DNA of 64,000 nt from Lysinibacillus fusiformis (GTDB lineage Bacteria; Bacillota; Bacilli; Bacillales_A; Planococcaceae): the NCBI RefSeq assembly GCF_007362955.1, contig NZ_CP041696.1, positions 3,224,001 through 3,288,000 on the forward strand, written 5' to 3'. Positions 55,861 to 64,000 of the stretch are shown one piece after another. The position numbers and the translations under genes were made by a program. Below the pieces are notes generated by a model. The model did no database searches. It had not been told where the DNA came from and was given only the letters and a program-made list of their open reading frames with translations. Position 1 is the stretch's first letter; the number at the start of each line of letters is the position of its first letter.

Positions 55861-56205
55861 ATGGTGGATTTATGTAGATGTAATAAAACATATGATTTAA
55901 AAGTTGAAGGCGATATTGCTGCAGACGCTATCTGGTGTAATAAATGTTATAGTAACTTTGACATAGAATACGTTCCATTATCTATTAAGTTGAAGGCTGA
56001 ATTAATGGAGTGGATATTGCAATATGGTAAATGGATTGATTGGGAAAATGATGGAATATTTCCTAATGGAGTAGAACTTGAAGAAAAACATAATAATGAG
56101 GGCTTGAAATTAACAGAAAAAGTAAAAAAAGAACTCGCAGGAAAATATAAAGTTTCATTTTCGCCTTCTACATTTGCAAAAAGACATGCAAATAAAATAC
56201 AGTAA
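55861..56205 (+). CDS. Hypothetical protein with two cysteine pairs, 114 residues
   Basis: This small cytoplasmic protein begins MVDLCRCNKTYDL and continues IWCNKCYSNFDIEY, a CxC/CxxC arrangement that could bind zinc. A lysine-rich C-terminal half follows. It resembles uncharacterised proteins common in Bacillus and Lysinibacillus; no function is known to me. AAAGGGAGACG lies upstream of the ATG. A hairpin terminator follows at 56248-56276. Confidence 0.75.
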   Translation: MVDLCRCNKTYDLKVEGDIAADAIWCNKCYSNFDIEYVPLSIKLKAELMEWILQYGKWIDWENDGIFPNGVELEEKHNNEGLKLTEKVKKELAGKYKVSFSPSTFAKRHANKIQ

Positions 56206-56247
56206 CCCTTATTGCACTAATGGAAATTTGTTTAAATATGGAAAAGT

Positions 56248-56276
56248 AAACATACTAATGTTAGTATGTTTTATTT
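56248..56276 (+). terminator. Terminator after the 114-residue gene
   Basis: AAACATACTAA pairs with TTAGTATGTTT and is followed by TATTT. Confidence 0.75.
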
Positions 56277-56440
56277 AGGGAGAAATTATGTTCTCTTTTA
56301 ATAACTATATCAAAATAGTTTTAAAAACAATGCAAAATTATAAACATTTTTACATTTAAGTATAAAACAGTTTGGGAGAATGTGGTATAATTTCAAACGA
56401 TGTTGATTCAGAAAATATGAACAAGGGAGATAAGAAGAAT

Positions 56441-57802
56441 ATGATGAAAAAGATAATGAAACGTTCGAGTGCTGTATTGCTTGGCGCTTCGTTGATGCTG
56501 ACGACGGTTGTGCCAGTAATCCATGCGGAGGAGCAATCACCGCCCCTAACACCATCGATTAGTGATTGGGCTATTGAAACATTAAACGAAGGTGAAAAAT
56601 ACGGAATCTATCCAAATGAATGGTATTATGAAGGCTTCCTTCAAGAAATCTCGGTGGAGAAGGTAAATGAACTGCTGGCATTAACGGAAAAGAAAATTGC
56701 CTCACTGGGCTTATCAGAAAATAAACAGTATAAGCCAGTGAGCGTGAAGAACGATAACACACGCGGTGATATTGTAAAGCGCTTGTATAATATCGTGGCA
56801 CGCTATGATTTACCTGTTGGCACAGATGCTATTAAATTTATGCAAGACCATAACATATTGCAAGGTTCTTCAAATGGACTGCAGTTAGAGAAAAAGGCAA
56901 CGACGCAACAGGCTGTTATACTTGCTGTTCGATTCATTAAGAATACATATGCACTAGCAGAGCAAGGGTCGAAGGGGGTAGCCTGGGTAGTGGAGGATGA
57001 GGATACGATTGTGTATTTACTGGGATCCATTCACCTAGGTACACCTGATTTATATCCTTTCAATAAAAAACTAATGACGGCGTTCGATGAAGCGGATGCG
57101 CTGTTAGTAGAGGCAAATATTCTGGATACGGTAGGGCTTGAATACTATACAGAAAAGGCAATGTATACAGATGACTTAACACTGAAAGATACTGTTGCAC
57201 CAGAAACATATGCGAAGCTTGAGCAAGTCGCAAAACTTTACAATCTCCCGATGGAACAACTGACATTGCAAAAGCCTTGGATGCTATCTAGCACACTATC
57301 ATTGCTGGCAATGAATGATTCCTTTGATATGACACCACAAGACATGGCGATGCACGGTATTGATATATACTTTTTATTGAATGCACAGCTGCAGCAAAAG
57401 CCGGTGATTGAATTAGAAGGTACAAAAGCACAAGTTGATATGTTTGATGCATTATCACCAGAAGCCCAGGAGCAGTCTTTAGTCGCTGTGTTGGATAGCA
57501 TAATCAATCCATCTGAAGAAAACCAAAACGAAATCCTCCAAGAGTGGTTTACAAGCTGGAAGCAGGGGAACGTTGAAGACTTCGCAAAAAGCTTCCAAGC
57601 GATGGATGGAGAATCGTCAGAGTTCAATGAAATGCTATTTGGTTTACGCGATGAACAAATGGCAAAGAAAATCATAAATGTACTTGAAGAAAAAGAAGGT
57701 ACGTACTTTGTTGTTGTTGGTTCAGGTCACTTTTTAATCGAGAAAAGCGTTCGCTATCATTTGGAGAAAAATGGGTACAAGGTGAAGCCGTTTTATCAAT
57801 AA
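56441..57802 (+). CDS. TraB/GumN (PrgY-like) family protein with N-terminal signal peptide
   Basis: This roughly 453-residue secreted or membrane-attached protein has a signal peptide (KRSSAVLLGASLMLTTVVPVIHA). An alpha-helical, S-layer-homology-like N-terminal half follows (about residues 30-170). The TraB/GumN domain begins at VEDEDTIVYLLGSIHLGTPDLYPFNKK and ends VVVGSGHFLIEKSVRYHLEKNGYKV. The GSIHLG and GSGH motifs are characteristic of this putative metalloprotease family, whose enterococcal member PrgY limits pheromone activity. ATG 56441 is chosen over earlier in-frame ATGs for the AAGGGAG upstream and the start of the signal peptide. Confidence 0.85.
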   Translation: MMKKIMKRSSAVLLGASLMLTTVVPVIHAEEQSPPLTPSISDWAIETLNEGEKYGIYPNEWYYEGFLQEISVEKVNELLALTEKKIASLGLSENKQYKPVSVKNDNTRGDIVKRLYNIVARYDLPVGTDAIKFMQDHNILQGSSNGLQLEKKATTQQAVILAVRFIKNTYALAEQGSKGVAWVVEDEDTIVYLLGSIHLGTPDLYPFNKKLMTAFDEADALLVEANILDTVGLEYYTEKAMYTDDLTLKDTVAPETYAKLEQVAKLYNLPMEQLTLQKPWMLSSTLSLLAMNDSFDMTPQDMAMHGIDIYFLLNAQLQQKPVIELEGTKAQVDMFDALSPEAQEQSLVAVLDSIINPSEENQNEILQEWFTSWKQGNVEDFAKSFQAMDGESSEFNEMLFGLRDEQMAKKIINVLEEKEGTYFVVVGSGHFLIEKSVRYHLEKNGYKVKPFYQ

Positions 57803-57864
57803 AGAAAAAAACTTTTATGGGGATTTATTGATTAAATATTCTTAACGTTTGTAGCATCTTTTTG

Positions 57865-57895
57865 GCGTTTCTACAATAAGTAGAGACGCTTTTTT
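57865..57895 (+). terminator. Terminator of the TraB/GumN gene
   Basis: GCGTTTCTAC (57865-57874) pairs with GTAGAGACGC (57880-57889), followed by six T. Confidence 0.88.
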
Positions 57896-57995
57896 ACTAA
57901 CGGCACAGTTTAGCTTCATAAGAACGACAGCGAAATAGCAGTGTGACGTGAAGATAGTTTATGATTATCGAATAATCGAAAGAGGTGTGGGGATT

Positions 57996-58541
57996 ATGTT
58001 GGAATATAAGGTAGATGATGAAGTTTTTTTGAGAATGTTCAATAAAGATGATGCAGAAGAGTTCTTCGATTTAACAATTAATTCAAAACCCTATTTAAAA
58101 GAGTGGCTTGGCTGGCTCGATTATACTAAGTGTGTAGAAGATACTGTACAAAACATACAATTAAGATGTAATGAACTTGTTAATAATGGAGGATATCCAC
58201 AATCGTTTGCAATTATTTATAATGGAAGAATTGCTGGGACAATTGGATTTAATGAAATCCATAAGGATAACAAAATTGGTGTTGTGGGTTATTGGTTAGG
58301 TGAAAAATTCCAAGGTAAAGGTATAATGGCTAAAGCACTCAAAACATTAATTGATTACGGATTTAATGACCTTAAACTAAATCGAATTGAAGTTAGAGTC
58401 GCAGTTGAAAATAAAAAAAGTAGAGCGCTTCCTGAAAGATTCGGTTTTAAAGAAGAAGGAAGAATAAGACAAGCAGAGTGGTTATATGACCATTATGTAG
58501 ACCACGTTATTTATGGACTTTTGGCTAATGAATGGAAGTAA
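57996..58541 (+). CDS. GNAT N-acetyltransferase, RimL/YdaF-like
   Basis: This 181-residue GNAT protein has VGYWLGEKFQGKGIMAKALKTLIDYGF, containing the acetyl-CoA Q/R-x-x-G-x-G/A loop, and NRIEVRVAVENKKSRALPERFGFKEEG. It is of the ribosomal-protein-serine acetyltransferase group that often acetylates proteins, amino-compounds or antibiotics. ATG 57996 is preferred because GAGGTGTGGGG lies just upstream; the longer frame has no such site. It lies in the accessory region. Confidence 0.9.
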   Translation: MLEYKVDDEVFLRMFNKDDAEEFFDLTINSKPYLKEWLGWLDYTKCVEDTVQNIQLRCNELVNNGGYPQSFAIIYNGRIAGTIGFNEIHKDNKIGVVGYWLGEKFQGKGIMAKALKTLIDYGFNDLKLNRIEVRVAVENKKSRALPERFGFKEEGRIRQAEWLYDHYVDHVIYGLLANEWK

Positions 58542-58574
58542 ACTGTCAAATGTACAACAACCTAATTGAATTTT

Positions 58575-58610
58575 CAGGAGCGATTGTTCAATTAGAGCAA
58601 TCGTTTCTTG
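58575..58610 (+). terminator. Terminator after the acetyltransferase gene
   Basis: AGCGATTGTT-type stem: GCGATTGTT pairs with AGCAATCGT (G-U allowed), followed by TTCTTG. The rest of the 58611-58860 gap shows only the small minus-strand frame described separately. Confidence 0.65.
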
Positions 58611-58739
58611 TGTTAACGGGGTTTAATGGATAGTCAATTAAAAGATTAGAATATTTGAAGGGTTGAACGTTTGTATTATTCGTTCAACCTTTCAGCTATC
58701 TAAATCAACTGCATAGCATAAAAAGTGCTGGATGATATG

Positions 58740-58847
58740 TTACAAAATCGTCATGTCGTGTCGTTTTTGGTCATGTAAATCGATGGTTAAGGTACCAATT
58801 GCTTGATATATTAAGTAGGTTGCAAAGCCAACAATACTAACAAGCAT
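58740..58847 (-). CDS. Possible fragment of a small membrane protein
   Basis: The minus-strand frame of 36 codons starts MLVSIVGFATYLIYQAIGTL and ends in a charged tail (DLHDQKRHD). It contains one membrane helix and looks like the C-terminus of a larger membrane protein, since the frame stays open upstream through FFLLVS. There is no ribosome-binding site of note. It may be a remnant cut off by the serine hydrolase gene. Weak call. Confidence 0.3.
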   Translation of the reverse strand: MLVSIVGFATYLIYQAIGTLTIDLHDQKRHDMTIL

Positions 58848-58864
58848 CGATACAAGGAGAAAAA

Positions 58865-60358
58865 ATGATGAGAAAAACAATAAAATTGTATATGTTGATG
58901 ATCACTATCATGGTAATGATTTATAGTTTACCACCAACAATAGTAAACGCGGACACCAATGATAAAATTAACAAGATTGAACAATTTGTAGAAGAGCAAA
59001 GAGCTATTAGTAAAATTCCAGGGATAGCCGTTTTAGTTGTAGAAGAAGGAGAAACGGTTTTTCAAAAAGGCTTTGGGTATGCAGATGTCAAAACGAAAAC
59101 ACCTGTAACATCTGATACACTATTTGAAATAGGGTCTACAACGAAAGCATTTACAGGCCTAGCCATTCTACAATTGGAAAAGGATGGTTTATTAGATCGT
59201 TCTGACGATATTCAACAGTATATCCCTTGGCTAAAGTTAAAATATAAGAGCGAGCTGCAGCCGATTACTATTCATCAGTTACTACATCATACAAGTGGGA
59301 TAGCCTCAAATTCAATAATTCATATTCCTGAAAGTAACCAGAACAATGCTATTGAGCAGACTGTCAAAACATTGCTTGAACAGCCATTAAATCGTAAACC
59401 AGGTAGCTCATTTGAGTACGCAACGATTAATTACGATGTATTGGGACTTATTATCGAGAAGGTAACAAAACAACCCTTTGATACGTATATAAAACAGCGG
59501 ATATTAGAGCCAATCAATATGAATGATTCATTGGTTGGGCTTCCACAAATAAAGTCAGCAGAGATGGCAACCGGTTATAAAATAGGGTGGATGCGAGAAC
59601 AAACATATACGCCGCCCATTTATCGCGGAAATGTGCCTGCTGGATATATTATTAGCAATACAAATGATATAGCAAAATGGTTGAAATTACAGTTAGGAAT
59701 TAGCCAAATATATTCTATCGACAAAAAAATCATTCAAGAATCACATATCCATGACCAATCTGTAGAGCCATTCGATAAGGATACATATTATGCTAGTGGA
59801 TGGGCGGTAATGGATAAAGACGAAAAACAATATCTATTCCATGCAGGAGAGAACCCAACATTTACCTCGTATTTTATTATGCAACCGGATGAAAAGTTTG
59901 GGGTTGCCGTTCTGTCCAATATGAATTCCAGCTTTACAACAGCAATAGGTAAAGGCGTAATGGGTTTGTGGGAAGGAAAAAACGTTACCACGAATCATTC
60001 CGATAGCTATCAAAAGTTAGATAAAGTCGTAACAATCTTATGTATAGTAGTTGCTAGTCTCGGTGTTATTCTTGGCCTTCTTTTAATGAGAAACGTGTTA
60101 AAGATAAAGAAAAAACAACGAATAGGAGTATCGTTAAGCGGAAAGCGAATCTTTCTACTAATAATACATTCGATGTCTGTTGCTGCTATAGTAACACTCA
60201 TGATAATGTTCCCAAAAGCTAAAGGATTAACTTGGGAATTTATTAAGGTATGGGCTCCAACTTCAATCTCTGCGCTTTTTTATTTTGTGATAGTGACTGG
60301 CATTATATATTACTTGTACGGTTTACTTCTACTTTTTACAAAAAGAAATAAATTTTAG
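58865..60358 (+). CDS. Serine hydrolase, beta-lactamase class C/PBP-like, with C-terminal membrane domain
   Basis: This 497-residue protein has a signal peptide (LYMLMITIMVMIYSLPPTIVNA) and a class-C-type fold: SxxK in GSTTKAFTG, YxN in YATINYD, and the HAGE/HxG motif in FHAGENPTF. After about residue 385 come three or four membrane helices. It probably acts outside the membrane on D-amino-acid peptides or esters; a true beta-lactamase is not implied. ATG 58865 has AAGGAGAAA upstream (an ATG 3 bases later is equally usable). It is the last accessory gene before the third glnA repeat. Confidence 0.88.
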   Translation: MMRKTIKLYMLMITIMVMIYSLPPTIVNADTNDKINKIEQFVEEQRAISKIPGIAVLVVEEGETVFQKGFGYADVKTKTPVTSDTLFEIGSTTKAFTGLAILQLEKDGLLDRSDDIQQYIPWLKLKYKSELQPITIHQLLHHTSGIASNSIIHIPESNQNNAIEQTVKTLLEQPLNRKPGSSFEYATINYDVLGLIIEKVTKQPFDTYIKQRILEPINMNDSLVGLPQIKSAEMATGYKIGWMREQTYTPPIYRGNVPAGYIISNTNDIAKWLKLQLGISQIYSIDKKIIQESHIHDQSVEPFDKDTYYASGWAVMDKDEKQYLFHAGENPTFTSYFIMQPDEKFGVAVLSNMNSSFTTAIGKGVMGLWEGKNVTTNHSDSYQKLDKVVTILCIVVASLGVILGLLLMRNVLKIKKKQRIGVSLSGKRIFLLIIHSMSVAAIVTLMIMFPKAKGLTWEFIKVWAPTSISALFYFVIVTGIIYYLYGLLLLFTKRNKF

Positions 60359-60657
60359 GGTCGCTGTGTATTTACTTACTTGTTGATAATATCGGGGCAA
60401 TGCTAAAGGTTGCTTTCCCGAAACTAATGTATGTAAGCGGGTTGCATTCCAACTCGCTGCGGCTTTTCATTTTTTATTCTAGTTTACAGGCAAATAGCTA
60501 GACATAACTAGCTATCACATCATAGTAATAGTAGTGTAAAGCTAATTTAGCTTTGCACCTCCTGATTTGTTGGTTTGGGTCACTTTTGGATGGGAAGTGG
60601 CCCTTTAATATTCGTTGAGTAATTACCATTGTCAGAGTGACAATTATAGGTCCAGAT

Positions 60658-60757
60658 TCAATGGAAACGCCAAATCATTGTGGCTCGACAACAGCTGATC
60701 CTGTAAATAATTGTGATCAAAAGCATTGGGGATTTGGGCTCCAACGCTTTTTTTGTA
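60658..60757 (+). repeat. glnA 3'-end repeat, copy 3 (decayed)
   Basis: GATCAAAAGCATTGGGG..TTTGGGCTCCAACGC and a T8 tract reproduce the glnA terminator. Upstream, CAATGGAAACGC recalls the coding end CAATGGGAACGC, with an insertion between. It is more divergent than copy 2, suggesting it is older. The rest of 60359-61100 shows no gene that I can support. Confidence 0.65.
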
Positions 60758-61100
60758 AGATGTAATACACTAAAAAATCTCCATTCCTTTACCAAAAGTG
60801 GTGTAAACGAATTGCCTGAAATGTAATATTTGAAAATAGGTACATGAATATATTGAAATTAAACATGAAGCAGTCTATTTTTAATGAATTCATACTATGC
60901 GTGATATCTATATTACCTTTAAATAACGCTGTATCACTGTGTACGACAAATATTTCTGTTTTGGCAGAAAAATTCCTTTTTCCAGAGTCAGAAGGATGAA
61001 CAACTTGAAATGAGGTTAGCTAGCGTGCCAATACAATAAGCCATGGCCAAATTAAACTTACTAGCATGTACATGTTAGATTAAGGAAATATACAATAGTA

Positions 61101-61140
61101 AAAAAGGCGATGAGGCAGAAAATAGCCCCATCGCTTTCTT
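61101..61140 (-). terminator. cotD terminator (possibly bidirectional)
   Basis: On the minus strand GCGATGGGGC pairs with GCCTCATCGC and is followed by TTTTTTA. The plus strand has TTTCTTTT after the stem, so it may work both ways. Confidence 0.85.
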
Positions 61141-61144
61141 TTCA

Positions 61145-61453
61145 TTAATAGCCCATACGTTTATGATGATGTGGCATATGGCAAGGATTAGGTGGCATTC
61201 CACAAAGTGTATGATTTTCACAGCATTCATTCACTACGGATTCTGTGCAAGGGAAGAAGTATTGATGATCGAAGATATGTTTGTTGACAGTTGTGATATG
61301 TGCTGGTTGAACGTGTGGTACGACAGTATGGATATAATTAGTACGAACATATTGCTCAGCTGGTAAAAACTGTGGTGGGTCAAATTGCGTAGGCATTGTT
61401 TGTGGCGGGCAGCATTGTGGTCCTCTTGCATGGTGACGTTTGCGATTAAACAT
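61145..61453 (-). CDS. cotD: Inner spore coat protein D (CotD family)
   Basis: This 102-residue His-, Pro- and Cys-rich protein is typical of CotD. The motifs QFDPPQ, VPHVQPAHITTVNKHIFDHQYFFP and CHMPHHHKRMGY at the end are present. AGGAGG lies upstream of the ATG. It is an isolated gene behind a sporulation-type promoter. Confidence 0.93.
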   Translation of the reverse strand: MFNRKRHHARGPQCCPPQTMPTQFDPPQFLPAEQYVRTNYIHTVVPHVQPAHITTVNKHIFDHQYFFPCTESVVNECCENHTLCGMPPNPCHMPHHHKRMGY

Positions 61454-61491
61454 GTTAAAACCTCCTGTTTTGATAAGTTGTGGTTCATAAT

Positions 61492-61520
61492 TAACATATG
61501 AGATGGAAGACTAACTGGTC
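61492..61520 (-). promoter_or_regulatory. Candidate sigma-K promoter of cotD
   Basis: On the minus strand CATATGTTA fits the sigma-K -10 consensus CATANNNTA exactly. An AC (in GACC) lies 17 bp upstream as -35. The element stands about 40 bp before the cotD start, in line with known sigma-K control of cotD in Bacillus. The 61521-62391 stretch contains no gene I can support. Confidence 0.6.
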
Positions 61521-62246
61521 TATTTGTATGCCTATTAAGTGTTGGTTAAATCTCTTAGGCAATTAAACTAATGCTAAGTGTCATGAACTACCAATTAAAG
61601 GGATAGAGGAGTGGTGGAAGCCAAAGATAAAAATCTTCAGATGGATTCTTGTTGTTATTAGTATTAAATAAATCGGGCTTGCTAAGGGAATTTTTATTTA
61701 CTTGTAGCAATGTACGGTTAAAGTTAGGGGAAGGCTGTAGCAAAAAGCAAGATGGTGGTTGGTCCTAATAAAAAAATCGCATGCTTTGCATGTTGATGGC
61801 TCACGTAAGGTTTATACAAGGCCGAGATTGAGAGAAGTGACAGATTATTAGGGTGATACAAATTTGCACAAGGTAAATTAGTTTTTTAATTGGAATGTTA
61901 TAAAAACATGAAAAGGATGGTATTATTCTAGATAGAACTAAATGTCCGTATGATAGTTAAATAATATGAAAGGGGTACGAATAGAATCTCCAATATTTTG
62001 AGGAATTTTAGGCTTTTGAAAGATTTAATTGACTGGAAATGGAGAAATTAAATTTTAACTCAAAAATTTGGTTTTACAAATCTAAATAAGCACTTTACAC
62101 TATATAAATCATCTTAATGGATGAAATTATTCTAAGAAATTTGAAGAGTGTAGCTTGGTACGGTAAATACAGCATTAGGTTGAAGTCCGGCTTAATATTA
62201 AAAAATTGTGAATGCCTATGTAAATTATTAAAAAGTAGAGCTTGGT

Positions 62247-62283
62247 CATTCCTTAATTACCTTTTGGGGAATGTTTTTTTATT
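62247..62283 (+). terminator. Free-standing terminator-like hairpin upstream of the YjiH-type gene
   Basis: CATTCC (62247-62252) pairs with GGAATG (62268-62273), followed by seven T. No clear gene ends here. It may be the end of a short RNA or an attenuator in the leader of the next gene. Confidence 0.6.
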
Positions 62284-62391
62284 TGTTCATATTTCATTCA
62301 GATGAAATAACACTTACATATATTGGTTTTTTAACAGTGTATAACTAGCAAGCCTATATAGAACTTCAATCAAAATAGAGAAACGAGGTTT

Positions 62392-63756
62392 TTGAAAAAA
62401 TTGAAAAAATATCCTATTTCCACTTACTTTTACTTCATTATTCCATCTCTTATTGGTGTCCTATTATTCATGACACCAGTCTTAACAGATGCAGGATGGA
62501 AAGTACCGATTGCTATTTTAGCAAATTTACTAGCGGGAATTGTATCACCTGTCATTAGCTATTTTACTGTATCGATGTTTGCTATTTCGGCTATTGGCTC
62601 AGTCATTGCTAAATTTATTCCTCGAAAAAATACCAAGGAACCTAGTATTTTAGATTCATTATTTTATGTAAATTGGTTTTGGACAATAGTTCGTCTTATC
62701 GGATTAGTCTTTGCATCAATGGTTGTATTTAATTTCGGCCCGGCTGCCATTATCAATGAAAATACTGGTGGATTATTAATGGATCCCAATGATGGCTTGG
62801 TAACATTCTTATTTACAATTTTCTTATTTGCTGGACTGTTATTACCATTTTTAACAAACTTCGGATTGCTTGAGTTTTTCGGTACAATGATGGTGAAAAT
62901 CATGCGTCCACTTTTTAAAAGCCCTGGACGCTCATCCGTTGACGCACTTACTTCATGGGTTGGTGATGGGACAATTGGTGTTTTAATGACGAGTAAACAA
63001 TATGAGATGGGGAACTACACGAAAAAAGAGTCTGCTATTATTGCAACCAGCTTCTCTGTTGTGTCTATTACTTTCTGTATCGTCGTGTTAGAGACAGTTC
63101 ATTTGGAGCACTATTTTATCCCATATTATTTAACGGTTGTCCTTTGTGGGATTGTGCTGGCTATCATAATGCCTCGCATTTATCCGCTTGCCAACAAGGA
63201 AGACACGTATATTGACGGTACACCAGTAGATTTATCACGTGAGCAATTACCAAAAGGCTATAATTCTGTGACACATGGCTTGGAAAATGCGTTAACAGTC
63301 GCACATGCAAATCGTGATCCGCGCCAATTTTTAAAAGATGGGTTTAGAAATGTCTTGGATTTATGGATTGGCGTAGCACCCATTGTTATGGCATTTGGTA
63401 CGACTGCTTTAATGCTTGCTGAATTTACCAGTATTTTTACAGTGTTAGGGATGCCATTCGAACCTATTTTAAAAGTGCTCGGCTTACCAGAAGCGGCTGA
63501 GGCAGCACAAACAATGGTTGTTGGCTTTGCGGATATGTTCCTGCCTTCAATTTTGGGTGCAGGTATTGAAGCTGAAACAACACGCTTTGTAATTGCTGTT
63601 GTTTCTGTTTCGCAGCTAATCTATATGTCTGAAGTAGGTGGTCTTATTTTAGGTACAAAAATTCCACTGAAATTTTTTGATTTAGTTGTCCTATTCCTAT
63701 TACGTACGATCATTTCACTACCAATTGCAGCATTAGTTGCACATATACTCTTCTAA
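62392..63756 (+). CDS. YjiH-family membrane protein with nucleoside-recognition (gate) domains
   Basis: This 454-residue integral membrane protein has about ten helices. It carries two gate-like regions (FGPAAIINENTGGLLMDPNDGLVT and GFADMFLPSILGAGIEAETTRFVIAVVSVSQLIYMSEVGG), typical of YjiH/spore-maturation-type transporters. The TSWVGDGTIGVLMTSKQYEMG segment is also characteristic. The substrate is unknown. It starts at TTG 62392 behind GAGG. A strong terminator follows. Confidence 0.85.
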   Translation: MKKLKKYPISTYFYFIIPSLIGVLLFMTPVLTDAGWKVPIAILANLLAGIVSPVISYFTVSMFAISAIGSVIAKFIPRKNTKEPSILDSLFYVNWFWTIVRLIGLVFASMVVFNFGPAAIINENTGGLLMDPNDGLVTFLFTIFLFAGLLLPFLTNFGLLEFFGTMMVKIMRPLFKSPGRSSVDALTSWVGDGTIGVLMTSKQYEMGNYTKKESAIIATSFSVVSITFCIVVLETVHLEHYFIPYYLTVVLCGIVLAIIMPRIYPLANKEDTYIDGTPVDLSREQLPKGYNSVTHGLENALTVAHANRDPRQFLKDGFRNVLDLWIGVAPIVMAFGTTALMLAEFTSIFTVLGMPFEPILKVLGLPEAAEAAQTMVVGFADMFLPSILGAGIEAETTRFVIAVVSVSQLIYMSEVGGLILGTKIPLKFFDLVVLFLLRTIISLPIAALVAHILF

Positions 63757-63764
63757 TCAAAAAA

Positions 63765-63806
63765 GCAATTGTTTGCATCTTATGCATGTAAACAATTGCT
63801 TTTTAG
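63765..63806 (+). terminator. Terminator of the YjiH-type gene
   Basis: AAAGCAATTGTTT pairs with AAACAATTGCTTT, followed by TTAG. Confidence 0.88.
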
Positions 63807-63818
63807 TGGTTATACCAA

Positions 63819-63858
63819 TAAAAACAGCCAAGTGCTAAATTTAGCTGACTTGGCTGTT
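63819..63858 (-). terminator. Terminator for the minus-strand gene at the window edge
   Basis: AACAGCCAAGT pairs with ACTTGGCTGTT around a 16-nt loop. Read on the minus strand it is followed by TTTTATTGG. It lies ten bases after the stop of the partial gene. Confidence 0.75.
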
Positions 63859-63867
63859 GTCATTTCA

Positions 63868-64000
63868 TTAGTGTATAGGTGCTTTTTTCTTTACGCGCTT
63901 CCATAGGAATATCATATAGACAACTAGTACGGAAATAATGATATATGCCGTCAACATTGAACTTTCTTCATTGCCCATAAAGTTGAAGAAATTATTGAAG
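63868..64000 (-). CDS. C-terminal part of a membrane protein (start outside window)
   Basis: The minus-strand frame is open to the window edge and encodes about 43 residues: a polar stretch NFMGNEESS, one membrane helix (AYIIISVLVVYMIFL) and a basic tail WKRVKKKAPIH. This looks like the last helix and tail of a multi-spanning transporter. The family cannot be told from this fragment. Confidence 0.65.
   Translation of the reverse strand, partial: FNNFFNFMGNEESSMLTAYIIISVLVVYMIFLWKRVKKKAPIH

Noticed and set aside
62117..62305. 62-codon plus-strand frame before the YjiH-type gene
   Set aside because: It overlaps a terminator-like hairpin with seven T at 62247-62283, has no ribosome-binding site and shows no family features.

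Overview
This window looks like the chromosome of a low-GC, endospore-forming Bacillota of the Lysinibacillus type (Planococcaceae/Caryophanaceae). The support is the gene order cinA-recA-rny-ymdB-spoVS-miaB-ricA-cotE-mutS-mutL-miaA-hfq-ynbB-glnR-glnA, which follows the Bacillus backbone, together with spore genes (spoVS, cotE, cotD) and AT-rich intergenic DNA. The genus is an inference from protein style; no search was run.

Layout. 1-4.5 kb: the end of cinA, SOS-controlled recA, and rny behind an unusually long and highly folded leader RNA. 4.8-15.9 kb: a Dph6-like ATP pyrophosphatase, then a nine-gene exopolysaccharide/capsule locus (chain-length regulator, BY-kinase, PHP phosphatase, three glycosyltransferases, polymerase, flippase, acyltransferase) lying between rny and ymdB, which are neighbours in Bacillus. 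16-21 kb: ymdB, a small inverted-repeat element, spoVS, a second candidate structured RNA, and korAB (2-oxoacid:ferredoxin oxidoreductase). 21-25.4 kb: a LanFEG-type peptide-resistance ABC transporter with its own two-component system; the sensor kinase is frameshifted in a T7 run. 26-32.5 kb: a seven-gene operon in which an ABC importer is combined with a cytoplasmic phosphodiesterase-type enzyme, a DeoR repressor and a PHP phosphoesterase, probably for an organophosphate or phosphonate. 32.6-45.6 kb: miaB-ricA-cotE-mutS-mutL, a glycerol module (glpK, glpD, lipase-like hydrolase), miaA and hfq. 45.7-52.1 kb: rhodanese, a MITE, a cobalamin riboswitch with cobT, a TRIC-family membrane protein, ynbB, and glnRA with a GlnR operator.

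52.1-60.8 kb is an accessory region. The 3' end of glnA plus its terminator is present three times (about 52.08, 55.14 and 60.66 kb). The copies flank DNA with tyrosine-integrase remnants, a group IIC intron inserted just after the glnA terminator, a carboxymuconolactone decarboxylase-family gene, a broken small membrane protein gene, a TraB/GumN-family protein, an acetyltransferase and a serine hydrolase. I read this as a decayed tandem array of integrative elements that used the glnA 3' end as attachment site. 61-64 kb: cotD with a sigma-K-like promoter, a YjiH-type membrane protein and the C-terminus of another membrane protein.

The most interesting items are the roughly 340-nt multibranched RNA in front of rny, the glnA 3'-end array, the unassigned phospho-compound uptake operon, and the sensor kinase with a homopolymer frameshift. 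No rRNA, tRNA or CRISPR array was seen.
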